From positions 62,001 to 126,000 of the forward strand of contig NZ_NFJH01000006.1 of assembly GCF_002159765.1 (NCBI RefSeq): a stretch of 64,000 nucleotides of DNA, in the 5' to 3' direction. Source of the DNA: Collinsella sp. An268 (lineage in GTDB: Bacteria; Actinomycetota; Coriobacteriia; Coriobacteriales; Coriobacteriaceae). This document shows positions 25,581-33,910 of this stretch, piece by piece (positions within the stretch are counted from its first letter, which is position 1; every line of letters begins with the position of its first letter). The position numbers and the translations under genes are program-made. The notes beneath the pieces are model-generated. The model was not told the origin of the DNA and searched no databases. It worked only from the letters and a program-made list of their open reading frames with translations.

Positions 25581-26061
25581 CGGCAAAGACCTCTCTCGTG
25601 GGAAGCTCGCCCTCGAGCCATTCCTCGACGATGAAAATCCACTTGGCAGCCCAAGCGAGCGACGAGGCGGCTGAGGTCGCCTCATATTCCTTCTTGCCCC
25701 CGTGCAGGCCCTCTTTGACGTACTGGCGGTCGCTCGTGCACATGTAGTAGTGGTTCGCCTCATCGACGAGGACGTGCGGCAGGCTGCCCGCCGCACGGCA
25801 GAGCTCGTCGAGGTCGGGCTTGATGGAGTAGATGCGCACCGACGAGCCGTACCGGGCATCGTTATTGGGATGATCGTGCTGGTAGATGGCCATGAGCGTC
25901 CATGTGCCGCCCGCCTTGCCGCGCGGATTCAGCGTACCCACCCAATAGAGGCGCCCGTCGTCGAGCGTCTGCAGCTTGAAGTGGGGGAAGAACTGCTGCA
26001 TGGCAGCCTTCTCCGCCTGAAGCAGCTCGGGGTTGCGCTCGTACCAGTAGAAGGACGCCAT
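25570..26061 (-). CDS. E2-like (ubiquitin-conjugating fold) protein
   Basis: A 163-aa protein from ATG 26061, 1 nt after the previous stop. The central part, LPHVLVDEANHYYMCTSDR, aligns by eye with the PHV....G.LCL region around the active cysteine of prokaryotic E2-like proteins, making Cys108 the candidate catalytic residue. The C-terminal AASSLAWAAKWIFIVEEWLEG gives the alanine/tryptophan-rich helices typical of that group. Size (~160 aa) fits an E2 core. The assignment rests on motif and context, not on a search. Confidence 0.7.
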   Translation of the reverse strand: MASFYWYERNPELLQAEKAAMQQFFPHFKLQTLDDGRLYWVGTLNPRGKAGGTWTLMAIYQHDHPNNDARYGSSVRIYSIKPDLDELCRAAGSLPHVLVDEANHYYMCTSDRQYVKEGLHGGKKEYEATSAASSLAWAAKWIFIVEEWLEGELPTREVFADVY

Positions 26062-26062
26062 C

Positions 26063-26287
26063 TTACGCGAGCACCCCCTTGGGAACGAAGACCTCGACCT
26101 CGCCGTCGACGACCTCCTCTACGGGCGTGCCGTCGGGCGTCTCGTTGGCGCTGTGGACCGTGCCCGCGTGCGAGACGTTGATGGGCTCGTTGTTGCGGAG
26201 CATCTCGGCGATGCGTCGGCGCTGCGCCGCGGCGGCGTTGTCGTCGTTGGACGGTGCGGCGGTCATACCTGCGGGAATGTGGGACAT
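26063..26287 (-). CDS. Small 74-aa protein; possible modifier candidate
   Basis: ATG 26287 is chosen because TAGGAGGTACCCC precedes it; the frame goes on to 26428 without support. Residues 1-30 are Ala/Asn/Arg-rich and probably helical or disordered. The rest has short beta-like stretches (PINVSHAGTVHS, GEVEVFVPKG). The chain ends KG-VLA: if the neighbouring JAMM protein cut after Gly71, a Gly C-terminus would be exposed, as in a pro-ubiquitin-like protein. No ubiquitin fold is recognisable, so this is only a candidate based on place and size. Confidence 0.65.
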   Translation of the reverse strand: MSHIPAGMTAAPSNDDNAAAAQRRRIAEMLRNNEPINVSHAGTVHSANETPDGTPVEEVVDGEVEVFVPKGVLA

Positions 26288-26336
26288 GGGGTACCTCCTA
26301 GTCTTCGGTGTGCAGGATGGTTGTTCGCACTTTGTT

Positions 26337-27170
26337 TCAGATCGCCTCAGAAGCCGGCGCCTCGTAGGCGAACGCGACGCTGAGCTCCGATGTGCCGTCA
26401 TGGGCCAGGTATTTGATGGTGTACGCATCGCCGCACGAGGTCGATCCGCTCACGGCGGCGCCCGTGCAGGGGGCGGCCGAGGCGTCGGCGCGCCACAGCT
26501 TCTCAGCCGCGCCCGATGGGTGGATGAGGGCGGCGAAACGTTTCCTCGCGTCCGCGATGAGCTCTACCGAATCGCTGGCGAGCAGCGTGATGGCGTCGAG
26601 GTGCGCGTGGTCGAGGACGGCGCCTATCACCGCCAGGGCGTCGATCGCTTTGCTCGGGATGGAGATGAAAGCCCACGCGCTCGCTATGCGGGTGTTCGCG
26701 GGGATGGCATCGAGGGGGATCCAGCCGTTCTCTTCGGGCAATGAAGCGACCGGTGCAAGAAAGAGGGTCGCGTCCAGAGGGGCGCGGACCAAGCCAAAGG
26801 GCTCAGGGAGGGTGCTTCCTCCTCCCCTTGCGAGGACCGCGATCTCCATCGGGCGGTCGGATGCGCCGCGCGCGGCTTTCAGCCGGCATCCGAGCTGCTC
26901 GAGGTCTCGTCTGACCTGACCGAAGGGGCGTTGGAAGAAGGCGGGGCTGTACCAGGCGCAGGGACCGTCTGCCGGGGATGCCGTCGTGTTCGATTTAGGG
27001 TGCTCGACGTGGATGGTGCCGTCTGGCGAGATGAGCACCTTGCCGACGCCTTTGGTGCCCGCGGGTCGGTTTGCGGACGATCTGCTTGCATGGCTGTCGA
27101 GCGCCGAGCCGCAGGACCAGCAGAACTTCGCACCGTCGTCCAACGCGGCGCCGCACTGCGAGCAAACCAT
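26337..27170 (-). CDS. Zinc-ribbon protein with PDGTIHV motif, first gene of the type VII/Ub-like operon
   Basis: A 277-aa protein from ATG 27170; a GTG 12 nt earlier is possible. CSQCG and CWSCG (residues ~2-24) make an N-terminal zinc ribbon. KVLISPDGTIHVEHPKS (~45-60) carries the motif shared with the small membrane proteins. The remaining ~210 residues form an alpha/beta domain that is not recognised, equal in length and layout to that of the 15067-15957 protein. The two are probably distant paralogues that bracket the locus. The 49-nt spacer to the next gene contains AGGAGG. Confidence 0.74.
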   Translation of the reverse strand: MVCSQCGAALDDGAKFCWSCGSALDSHASRSSANRPAGTKGVGKVLISPDGTIHVEHPKSNTTASPADGPCAWYSPAFFQRPFGQVRRDLEQLGCRLKAARGASDRPMEIAVLARGGGSTLPEPFGLVRAPLDATLFLAPVASLPEENGWIPLDAIPANTRIASAWAFISIPSKAIDALAVIGAVLDHAHLDAITLLASDSVELIADARKRFAALIHPSGAAEKLWRADASAAPCTGAAVSGSTSCGDAYTIKYLAHDGTSELSVAFAYEAPASEAI

Positions 27171-27576
27171 TGCCGCCCCCACACTCTCAGCAGATTACCG
27201 GTAGATAGCACAAGGGTACGGCAGCCGCTTTGCCAGAAAAGACGTTCTGCAGATTAGGTAGCTCCTGCAGCAGAATTGGAAGCCGGCGCCGCGGCGGGAA
27301 ACGCAGCGGTGCGCATCGGGGATGCTGCGGTGCGGGTGCTCATATCTAGTTTGCTATAGGTAACTTGTGAACCTCTCACCAATCGGTAGACGGCCTCGGT
27401 TGGCGCGGGGTCCCTATGATATGCTATCCACCCAGATAAAATTCCCGATAAGCTGCGGAAACTGTGAAATGGGACGCACATTTGCCCGACGATGTGTCGT
27501 CCCCGTCAGGTTCCGCGCCCGTCGGGACGACCCGCCTGGTTCCAACGTCCGGACAGGCGATAAGGAGCGTGGTTTC
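27171..27576. other. 406-nt divergent intergenic region (type VII/Ub-like operon / pflB)
   Basis: No gene is supported; a minus frame at 27254-27481 lacks a ribosome site. GCAGATTA occurs twice, at 27190-27197 and 27249-27256, on the operon side. AT-rich TATGAT (27415-27420), overlapping TATGCT (27420-27425), is the best -10-like patch on the pflB side, without a well-spaced -35. A leader hairpin lies at 27471-27503. Confidence 0.5.
27471..27503 (+). promoter_or_regulatory. Leader hairpin upstream of pflB
   Basis: GGGACGCACAT (27471-27481) pairs with ATGTGTCGTCCC (27492-27503) with one bulged T and a 10-nt loop. It would lie in the 5' leader of pflB, ~74 nt before the start codon. Function unknown; mRNA stability is one option. 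Confidence 0.45.
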
Positions 27577-29673
27577 ATGCAGGCTGCTTGGGAGGGCTTC
27601 GCGCCCGGCACGTGGACCGACGAGGTCGACGTGCGCGACTTCATCCAGCGCAACTACACCCCCTACGAAGGCGACGAGTCGTTCCTCGCCGGCCCCACCG
27701 AGCGTACGCGCGAGCTGTGGGATACCGTTATGGGCCTCCTCACCAAGGAGCGCGAGCAGGGCGGCGTGCTCGACATGGACACCAAGACCGTGACGGGCAT
27801 CGTGGCTCACCCGGCAGGCTACATCGACCCCGCGCACCCCGAGCGCGAGACCATCGTCGGCCTGCAGACCGACAAGCCGCTCAAGCGCGCGCTGCACGTC
27901 AACGGCGGTATCCGCATCTCGGTGCAGGCCGCCGCGCAGCACGGCTACCAGATCGATCCCGACGTTGTCGAGACCTACACCTATCGCCGCAAGACCCATA
28001 ACGCCGGCGTCTTCGACGTCTATACGCCCGAGATGCGCGCCTGCCGCTCGTCGCACATCATCACGGGCCTCCCCGACGGCTACGGCCGCGGCCGCATCAT
28101 CGGCGATTACCGCCGCGTGGCGCTCTACGGTGTCGACTACCTCATCAAGGACAAGGAGGCCCAGAAGGCCTCGACCCCCGTCGTCATGACGGAGGAGAAC
28201 ATCCGCGACCGCGAGGAGCTCACCGAGCAGATCCGTGCGCTCGGCCAGCTCAAGATGATGGCCGACTTCTACGGCTTCGACATCTCCGGCCCGGCGACGA
28301 ACGTCCAAGAGGCCATCCAGTGGATGTACTTCGCCTACCTCGCCTCCGTGAAGGACCAGAACGGCGCCGCCATGTCCATGGGCCGCACCTCGACCTTCAT
28401 CGACATCTACGCCGAGCGCGACCTCGCCCGCGGCACGTTTACCGAGGAGCAGATCCAGGAGTTCGTCGACCACTTCATCATGAAGCTCCGCATGGTCAAG
28501 TTCGCCCGTACGCCCGAGTACCAGAACCTGTTCTCCGGCGACCCGCAGTGGGTGACCGAGTCCATCGGCGGCATGGGCGTCGACGGCCGCACGCTCGTCA
28601 CCAAGACGGCGTTCCGCTACCTGCACACGCTTGAGAACATGGGCACGAGCCCCGAGCCCAACCTGACGGTGCTCTGGTCGACGAACCTGCCCCAGAAGTT
28701 CAAGGAGTTCTGCGCCAAGGCCTCGATCGCGAGCTCGTCCATCCAGTACGAGAACGACGATGTCATGCGGGTCTATCACGGTGACGACTACGCCATCGCC
28801 TGCTGCGTCTCCTCCATGCGCGTGGGTAAGGAGATGCAGTTCTTCGGTGCCCGCGCCAACCTCGCCAAGTGCCTGCTCTACGCGCTCAACGGCGGTGTGG
28901 ACGAGATCACCAAGAAGCAGGTGGGCCCGGCGTACCGTCCCGTGGTGGGCGACACGCTCGATTACGATGACGTAATGGCCAAGTTCCGCGACATGATGCG
29001 CTGGCTCGCCGGCGTGTACGTGAACGCCCTCAACATCATCCACTACATGCACGACAAGTATTGCTACGAGGCCATCCAGATGGCGCTGCACGACAAGCAC
29101 GTCAAGCGCTGGTTCGCCACGGGCATCGCCGGCCTCTCCGTGGTGGCCGACTCGCTTTCTGCCATCAAGTACGCCCGTGTGCGCCCCATCCGCGACGAGC
29201 AGGGCGTCATCGTGGACTTTGAGATCGAGGGCGAGTTCCCCAAGTACGGCAACGACGACGATCGCGTGGACACCATCGCGCACGACATCGTGCACGAGTT
29301 CATGGAGTTCATCCGTATGAACGATACGTACCGCAACTCGATCCCCACCACGTCGGTGCTCACCATCACCTCCAACGTCGTGTACGGCAAGAACACCGGC
29401 GCCACGCCGGACGGCCGCAAGAAGGGCGTGCCGTTCGCCCCGGGCGCGAACCCCATGCACCAGCGCGACACGCACGGCGCCATCGCGAGCCTGAGCTCTG
29501 TGTCCAAGCTGCCCTTCCGCGACGCGCAGGACGGTATCTCCAACACGTTCTCCATCATCCCGGGCGCGCTCGGCAAGGAGGACGAGGTGTTCTTCGGCGA
29601 CCTCGACCTCGACAGCCTCGACTTCTCGACGGCGGAGTTCTCGGTCGACGCACCGGAGTGCGCCGACTGCTAG
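27577..29673 (+). CDS. pflB: Pyruvate formate-lyase catalytic protein lacking the C-terminal glycyl-radical domain
   Basis: A 698-aa protein from ATG 27577, with AAGGAG upstream. It covers the PFL barrel of formate C-acetyltransferase, including the adjacent catalytic cysteines Cys409-Cys410 in [20 protein letters not shown]. It converts pyruvate and CoA to acetyl-CoA and formate. E. coli PflB is ~760 aa and ends in a glycyl-radical loop. Here the chain stops after [18 protein letters not shown] and an acidic tail, so the radical Gly is absent. The missing C-terminus is supplied by the next gene. This is a clean split with its own stop, spacer and ribosome site, not a frameshift. Confidence 0.95.
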   Translation: MQAAWEGFAPGTWTDEVDVRDFIQRNYTPYEGDESFLAGPTERTRELWDTVMGLLTKEREQGGVLDMDTKTVTGIVAHPAGYIDPAHPERETIVGLQTDKPLKRALHVNGGIRISVQAAAQHGYQIDPDVVETYTYRRKTHNAGVFDVYTPEMRACRSSHIITGLPDGYGRGRIIGDYRRVALYGVDYLIKDKEAQKASTPVVMTEENIRDREELTEQIRALGQLKMMADFYGFDISGPATNVQEAIQWMYFAYLASVKDQNGAAMSMGRTSTFIDIYAERDLARGTFTEEQIQEFVDHFIMKLRMVKFARTPEYQNLFSGDPQWVTESIGGMGVDGRTLVTKTAFRYLHTLENMGTSPEPNLTVLWSTNLPQKFKEFCAKASIASSSIQYENDDVMRVYHGDDYAIACCVSSMRVGKEMQFFGARANLAKCLLYALNGGVDEITKKQVGPAYRPVVGDTLDYDDVMAKFRDMMRWLAGVYVNALNIIHYMHDKYCYEAIQMALHDKHVKRWFATGIAGLSVVADSLSAIKYARVRPIRDEQGVIVDFEIEGEFPKYGNDDDRVDTIAHDIVHEFMEFIRMNDTYRNSIPTTSVLTITSNVVYGKNTGATPDGRKKGVPFAPGANPMHQRDTHGAIASLSSVSKLPFRDAQDGISNTFSIIPGALGKEDEVFFGDLDLDSLDFSTAEFSVDAPECADC

Positions 29674-29690
29674 GTGATTCATTTGGGGAC

Positions 29691-29729
29691 GGGGTCGAAA
29701 TATGGCATCGCAGTTGTCGCTTCGATCCC
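29691..29729 (+). other. Hairpin in the pflB-grcA spacer
   Basis: GGGGTCGAA (29691-29699) can pair with TTCGATCCC (29721-29729), allowing one G-T pair, with a 21-nt loop. No T-run follows. It may set the relative expression or stability of the two halves of the split enzyme. Confidence 0.4.
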
Positions 29730-29763
29730 GGCCCAGATGTCGCAACTAGGCGGTTGCCAAAAA

Positions 29764-29772
29764 TGCTATGAT
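29764..29772 (+). promoter_or_regulatory. grcA: Possible extended -10 promoter for grcA
   Basis: TGCTATGAT matches an extended -10 (TGnTATnAT) ~38 nt upstream of the grcA start. No good -35 is seen. It would allow the glycyl-radical subunit to be made in excess of PflB. Confidence 0.35.
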
Positions 29773-29810
29773 TGCGCTAACAGATAGCGCGCCTTCCGAA
29801 AGGAGTTCCC

Positions 29811-30062
29811 ATGCAGGTCAAGGATGTACCCCAGGCCCAGGCCGATAACCTCGTGCAGATGCTCGACGCGTATGCCGAGAAGGGCGGCCATCATCTGAAC
29901 GTCAACGTGTTCAATCGCGACACGCTGCTCGATGCGCAGGCGCACCCCGAGAAGTACCCGCAGCTCACCATTCGCGTGTCGGGCTACGCGGTCAACTTCC
30001 ACAACCTCACGAAGGAGCAGCAGGACGAGGTCATCAGCCGTACGTTCCACCAGGCGATGTAG
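29811..30062 (+). CDS. grcA: Stand-alone glycyl-radical subunit of pyruvate formate-lyase (GrcA/YfiD-like)
   Basis: An 83-aa protein from ATG 29811, with GAAAGGAG upstream. It corresponds to the last ~80 residues of E. coli Pfl[16 protein letters not shown], then [15 protein letters not shown] with Gly58 as the radical site, then [19 protein letters not shown]. In E. coli the similar GrcA/YfiD rescues oxygen-cleaved PflB. Here the adjacent PflB lacks this domain altogether, so the small protein must be an obligatory subunit rather than a spare part, unless a second intact PFL exists elsewhere. PflA, encoded at 33911-34714, would install the radical. Confidence 0.95.
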   Translation: MQVKDVPQAQADNLVQMLDAYAEKGGHHLNVNVFNRDTLLDAQAHPEKYPQLTIRVSGYAVNFHNLTKEQQDEVISRTFHQAM

Positions 30063-30110
30063 GTTGATCCCTGTATAAGGCAACCTCCGCCTCGCGCGGG
30101 CGGAGGAGAT

Positions 30111-30146
30111 ACCGGCCATGGCTTACATGCAGCCATGGCCGGTTTT
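30111..30146 (+). terminator. Intrinsic terminator of the pfl genes
   Basis: Perfect 12-bp stem ACCGGCCATGGC / GCCATGGCCGGT, 9-nt loop, followed by TTTT; 48 nt after the grcA stop. Confidence 0.85.
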
Positions 30147-30164
30147 GTGTTGAAGGGGAGTAAA

Positions 30165-30218
30165 GAAATCGCGTTCAGGCCCGTATTCGGTCCCCTGAGG
30201 GGGCCTAAGCGCGATTTC
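30165..30218 (+). other. Second large hairpin downstream of the pfl terminator
   Basis: GAAATCGCG (30165-30173) pairs with CGCGATTTC (30210-30218), and inside it AGGCCC (30177-30182) pairs with GGGCCT (30201-30206). This coaxial stem of 15 bp has a small internal loop. It is followed by CTTTGT. It may be a second terminator or a structured RNA in the MFS gene leader. Confidence 0.5.
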
Positions 30219-30444
30219 CTTTGTAGGGCGGAATCGCGAGGCTGGTCCGGGGTGCCCGCCCGGGTCTGTCCGGGGGCCGGCACGCCCCCAGAGTCACCCA
30301 CTGCAGCGACGGATGCGCAAACCGTGAATTGATCGAAGCACGCGTCCGCGGGTCGGTTTTGGGTTACCATTCCCGACTTGTGCGTACATCTAGCGCGGTT
30401 GCCGGAGCCGCCGGCGACCGCCTCGGGGGGATGGGATTACTACC

Positions 30445-31656
30445 ATGAAGCATGAGGAGACGCCCAGCCAGCATCGCGGCGGCATGACGAGGGCGCAGTG
30501 GCTGCCGCTTCTGGGCATGACGCTACTCGCCTTTGTGTTCAACACCTCGGAGTTCATGCCCGTCGGCCTGCTGACGAGCATCGCCGCGTCGTTCTCGCTC
30601 TCCGAGGCGACGACCGGCCTCATGATCTCCGTCTACGCGTGGGGCGTCATGCTCCTGTCGCTTCCGCTGATGGTTGCCGCATCGCGCTTCTCGTTCAAAC
30701 CGCTGTTGCTTGCGGTGGTGGCCGTGTTCGCGCTCGGCCAGCTGTGCGCCGCCGTCGCGCCCACCTTTACGTTGCTGACGGCCGCGCGTCTGCTGGTGGC
30801 TGCCGCGCACGCCATCTTCTGGTCGATCGCACCGGTGGTCGCCACGCGCATCGCGGGCGACCGGCATGCGGCCCTCGCCCTCAGCATGGTCGCCACGGGC
30901 ACCTCGATCGCCTCGGTGGTGGGTATGCCCCTCGGTCGCGCCATCGGCCTCGCGGTGGGCTGGCGCATGACGTTTGCCTGCGTGGGCGTCATCGCGGTGG
31001 CGCTCGTCATCTATCAGGCCGTCGTGTTTCCCTCGCTGCCGGCAACCGAGCGCTTCACCCTCAAGCGTCTGCCCGGCCTTGCCAAGAATCGCGTGCTGGT
31101 GGGCATCTACGTAGTCGTTGTCTGCCTTTCGATGGGGTTCTACGTGGCCTATGGTTACATCGAGCCGTTTCTGGGTCAGGTGGGCGGCTTCGACGACGGC
31201 ACGACGACCTTGCTGCTCACGATCTTTGGCGCGGCCGGTCTGGTGGCGAGCTTCCTGTTCGCTCGTTTGTTTGATGGGCATCGGTTCGCGTTTTTGGGCA
31301 CGGTCATCATCGGTTTCACGGCGGTGCTCTTTTGCCTGCAGGCGGCCTCCGCGTCGTTTGCCGCCATGGTTGCCGCCTGTCTTGTCTGGGGCATCTGCGG
31401 CACCGCCTTCAACATGGCGTTTCAGTCCGAGCTCATGAAGGCAGCCTCAGCAGACGACGCGACGGTTGCCATGTCCATCTACTCGGGCCTCTTCAACTTT
31501 GGCATCGGTACCGGCACCGCCGTGGGCGGCATGGTGGTATCGGGCATCTCCATTGCGGCCATCGGGTACGTGGGCGGTGCGCTGGCGCTTCTGGGGACCT
31601 TGCTCGCCTTTGGCTGGCTGTTCCGGCTGATGCGCGCGCCGCGCGTGACGGCCTGA
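30445..31656 (+). CDS. MFS exporter, SotB/YdeA-like
   Basis: A 403-aa protein with 12 predicted membrane helices. FNTSEFMPVGLL in helix 1 is characteristic of the SotB/DHA1 sugar- and drug-efflux group of the major facilitator superfamily. Other features are RLLVAAAHAIFWSIAPVVATRI in helix 4-5 and a basic loop between helices. It uses the proton gradient to export a small molecule; the substrate (sugar or drug) is not clear. GGGGGATGGGA lies upstream at a slightly long distance. Confidence 0.87.
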   Translation: MKHEETPSQHRGGMTRAQWLPLLGMTLLAFVFNTSEFMPVGLLTSIAASFSLSEATTGLMISVYAWGVMLLSLPLMVAASRFSFKPLLLAVVAVFALGQLCAAVAPTFTLLTAARLLVAAAHAIFWSIAPVVATRIAGDRHAALALSMVATGTSIASVVGMPLGRAIGLAVGWRMTFACVGVIAVALVIYQAVVFPSLPATERFTLKRLPGLAKNRVLVGIYVVVVCLSMGFYVAYGYIEPFLGQVGGFDDGTTTLLLTIFGAAGLVASFLFARLFDGHRFAFLGTVIIGFTAVLFCLQAASASFAAMVAACLVWGICGTAFNMAFQSELMKAASADDATVAMSIYSGLFNFGIGTGTAVGGMVVSGISIAAIGYVGGALALLGTLLAFGWLFRLMRAPRVTA

Positions 31657-31692
31657 GGCGACGGCGGCGGCACTCGCAGCAACTGCCCAGGG

Positions 31693-32607
31693 CTAATAGG
31701 AGCTCTCGATCTCGCGGATGCGCTGGTAGAGCCACGTGTTGGTGGGGACGAGGATATCGTGCTTGGCGGCGAGCCGGCAAATGGTGCCCGCGAACTCCTC
31801 AACCTCGGTGGTGCGCCGCGCGATGCGGTCTTGCGCCATCGAGGGCATGCCGGCGGGATCGAGACCGGCGATGAGGCGTGCCATCGCGGTGAGGTCCCCC
31901 TCGTCCATCTGCACGCCCTCGGCCTGTCCGACGGCGAGCGCCTCGCGCATGGCGGCGATAAAGCAGCGGTTCTGCTCGCTGCCCGCCTCGCTCGCGCTGC
32001 CGTAGGTGCCGCCATATGCCATGCACGTCTGGTTGATGCCCACATTGAGCATGAGCTTCACCCACATGCGGCGGCGGGGGTCCGACTCGACCACATGGGG
32101 GATGCCCGCGCGGGCGTAGAAGTCGGCAAGAGCCTCAACCACGCCGGCCTCCGTTTCCGGCGCCGCGCCAAAGCGGATCTCGCCCGCGTGCGTATAGGTG
32201 AGCGCGCCGGCGAGGTACACCGCGTCCATACCCTGGCAGATGCCGAGGACCGTGTGCGCCCAGCCGTAGCGCGCCGCGATGCGCTCCTCGCTCGTAATGC
32301 CGTTGAGGAGCGACACGATGGTGGTCTTGGGCCCGATAAGCGGCGCCATGCTGTCGATGGCGGCGTCGAGACCGCCTGCCTTGACGGCGAGGATGACGAG
32401 GTCGACGGGCTGCGCCTCGCTCATGGGAATCGTCGGCACGGCGAGGGGCGCGCCGTTGACGGTGACGTCCTCGTCCGCATGGCGGCGGAAGCGTGCGTCG
32501 TCCATGGCAAACACGACGGATCCGGGTGCGAGGTGCGCGGCCATGATGCTGCCGTACATGAGGCCCACGGCCCCACGTCCTACGATAGCGACGCGCTCGA
32601 TGTGCAT
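31693..32607 (-). CDS. Ketopantoate reductase-like protein (ApbA/PanE family)
   Basis: A 304-aa protein from ATG 32607, with GAGGAG upstream. The N-terminal Rossmann motif VAIVGRGAVGLMYG binds NADPH (GxGAxG). ILAVKAGGLDAAI contains the conserved Lys region and LLNGITSEERIAARYG the NG motif. The C-terminal helical domain has KLMLNVGINQTCMAYGGTYG. These are the marks of 2-dehydropantoate 2-reductase. Many paralogues act on other 2-oxo acids, so a role in coenzyme A synthesis is not assured. No pan genes are adjacent. Confidence 0.85.
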   Translation of the reverse strand: MHIERVAIVGRGAVGLMYGSIMAAHLAPGSVVFAMDDARFRRHADEDVTVNGAPLAVPTIPMSEAQPVDLVILAVKAGGLDAAIDSMAPLIGPKTTIVSLLNGITSEERIAARYGWAHTVLGICQGMDAVYLAGALTYTHAGEIRFGAAPETEAGVVEALADFYARAGIPHVVESDPRRRMWVKLMLNVGINQTCMAYGGTYGSASEAGSEQNRCFIAAMREALAVGQAEGVQMDEGDLTAMARLIAGLDPAGMPSMAQDRIARRTTEVEEFAGTICRLAAKHDILVPTNTWLYQRIREIESSY

Positions 32608-32657
32608 ACCGATCTCCTCACTCGCCGATGGCGTAGTCTGATGACGTTGGGCTTACC

Positions 32658-33482
32658 TTACTCCTCGATCGGGCAGATGGCAAAACAGCGCGCCGGGTAG
32701 CCCACGCCGTCGAGCAGCTTGGGGAAGGCGCAGACGATGATCGCCCCCGTCTCGGGCACCTCATCCAGATGGTCCATCACCTCGATCTGATAGCGGTCCT
32801 CGGCAAGGATGTACTGCTCGGCAGGGTAGGGGTAGAAGCCCTCGCGCGTGGTGACGCGAGCCGGGTCGGTGTCTGCGGGCTCATGTCCGATGGCGGCGAT
32901 GTTGCGCTCGTGCACGAGCCAACGGATGGCGTCGAGGCTCCAGCCGGGGTAGTGCGGCTGGCCGCTGGCATCCTTGTTCTCGAGGTCGGACTTGCGCGAC
33001 CAATCGGAGCGAAACGCCACGAACGAGCCTTCCGGGATGCGCCCGTGCTCGTCTTCCCAAGCGGTGAGGTCGTCGGTGGTGAGCACGTAGTCGGGATCTG
33101 CCGCGCATTCCTCGTGCCGGTCGATGACGCACAACGGCATGACGAGCTCGCTCGGGCCGATGGCGTCGAGTGCGCGCCCCGTGGCCCAGAAATGCCGCGG
33201 CGCGTCGACGTGCGTGCCGTACTGCGATGCGACGGAGTATTCGTAGCAGCGCATCGGCGCGGCCATGGCATCGGGGGTGCCTGGCAGGTAGTCAAAGAGC
33301 AGTTTGCTCGCGAAGGGGCTGAAACCGTACCAGTGCGGTGTCTGGGCGGAGAGCGTGTGGGTGAGGTCGACCCAGCGGTAGCGCTCTCCCTTGAGCTCGG
33401 TGACGAGGCCCCAGAGCCCGCGGACGGCGGTGCGGGAGCGGGCGGTCGACGTGGTGTGCGTGGACGGGCTGGTGGCAGACAT
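32658..33482 (-). CDS. Cyclase-family metal-dependent hydrolase (KynB-like)
   Basis: A 274-aa protein from ATG 33482, with AAGGGA upstream. VDLTHTLSAQTPHW and YGTHVDAPRHFW give the HxDxxxH metal motif of the cyclase/arylformamidase family. A second conserved region is AIGHEPADTD. Related enzymes hydrolyse N-formylkynurenine, isatin or acyl lactones. No tryptophan-catabolic genes are close, so the substrate is unknown. Spacing to the PanE-like gene downstream is 50 nt, and the two are probably co-transcribed. Confidence 0.82.
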   Translation of the reverse strand: MSATSPSTHTTSTARSRTAVRGLWGLVTELKGERYRWVDLTHTLSAQTPHWYGFSPFASKLLFDYLPGTPDAMAAPMRCYEYSVASQYGTHVDAPRHFWATGRALDAIGPSELVMPLCVIDRHEECAADPDYVLTTDDLTAWEDEHGRIPEGSFVAFRSDWSRKSDLENKDASGQPHYPGWSLDAIRWLVHERNIAAIGHEPADTDPARVTTREGFYPYPAEQYILAEDRYQIEVMDHLDEVPETGAIIVCAFPKLLDGVGYPARCFAICPIEE

Positions 33483-33910
33483 GGCGATTCCCTTCTCGAG
33501 ACGTGCGTTGGGCCTGGGTAGCGGAGCGAGGAGGCGGCCAATGCGCCGCGGGGCGATGGGACGGCCCTATGCTCCGCGTCCCGTTGCGGCCCATCGTAGG
33601 GGCGGAATATGTCGGGCTCTTTACCGCCGCGTTGCGTCTTGAATGGAAATCGCTTGGCAAAGGCCCAGATATGATTCGGAAACCCGGGCGACATAAACGC
33701 TGGGGCTGAGGTAGGGGCGCGGACGGGACGGCTGAGGCGCCTTGTGTGCCGATTCGAGCGCCATGCAGGGCTGCCGGCCGCCCCTCGGACCTGTCGCGCC
33801 GCCATGCGGGATGGTGGTAGCCGTGTTGGCGCACGGCCACATTCAGCCCCGCTCTGCGCATGGACTACAATACTGGTGCGGGCGCACTCGCGCCTGCGGA
33901 AGGGGTAGCC
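33483..33910. other. 428-nt intergenic region upstream of pflA
   Basis: No gene seen. AT-rich TATGAT (~33670) and TACAAT (~33866) are -10-like; neither has a good -35. The ATG at 33860 is in the pflA frame but lacks a ribosome site. Confidence 0.45.

Larger units (their letters stand above)
30063..30444. other. 382-nt intergenic region after grcA with strong hairpins
   Basis: Contains a small stem CCTCCGCC / GGGCGGAGG at ~30084-30106, a terminator at 30111-30146 and a larger structured hairpin at 30165-30218, then ~225 nt leading to the MFS gene in which no gene is seen. Confidence 0.6.

Noticed and set aside
15976-27170. Interpretation as a classical ESX/Ess type VII secretion system
   Set aside because: Only an EssC-like ATPase and distant WXG-like proteins are present. 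EssA, EssB/EccB, EsaA, EccD, mycosin, YukD and LXG toxins are absent.
27424-29745. 773-codon minus-strand frame
   Set aside because: Antisense shadow of pflB; low-complexity His/Asp/Val-rich translation, no motif.
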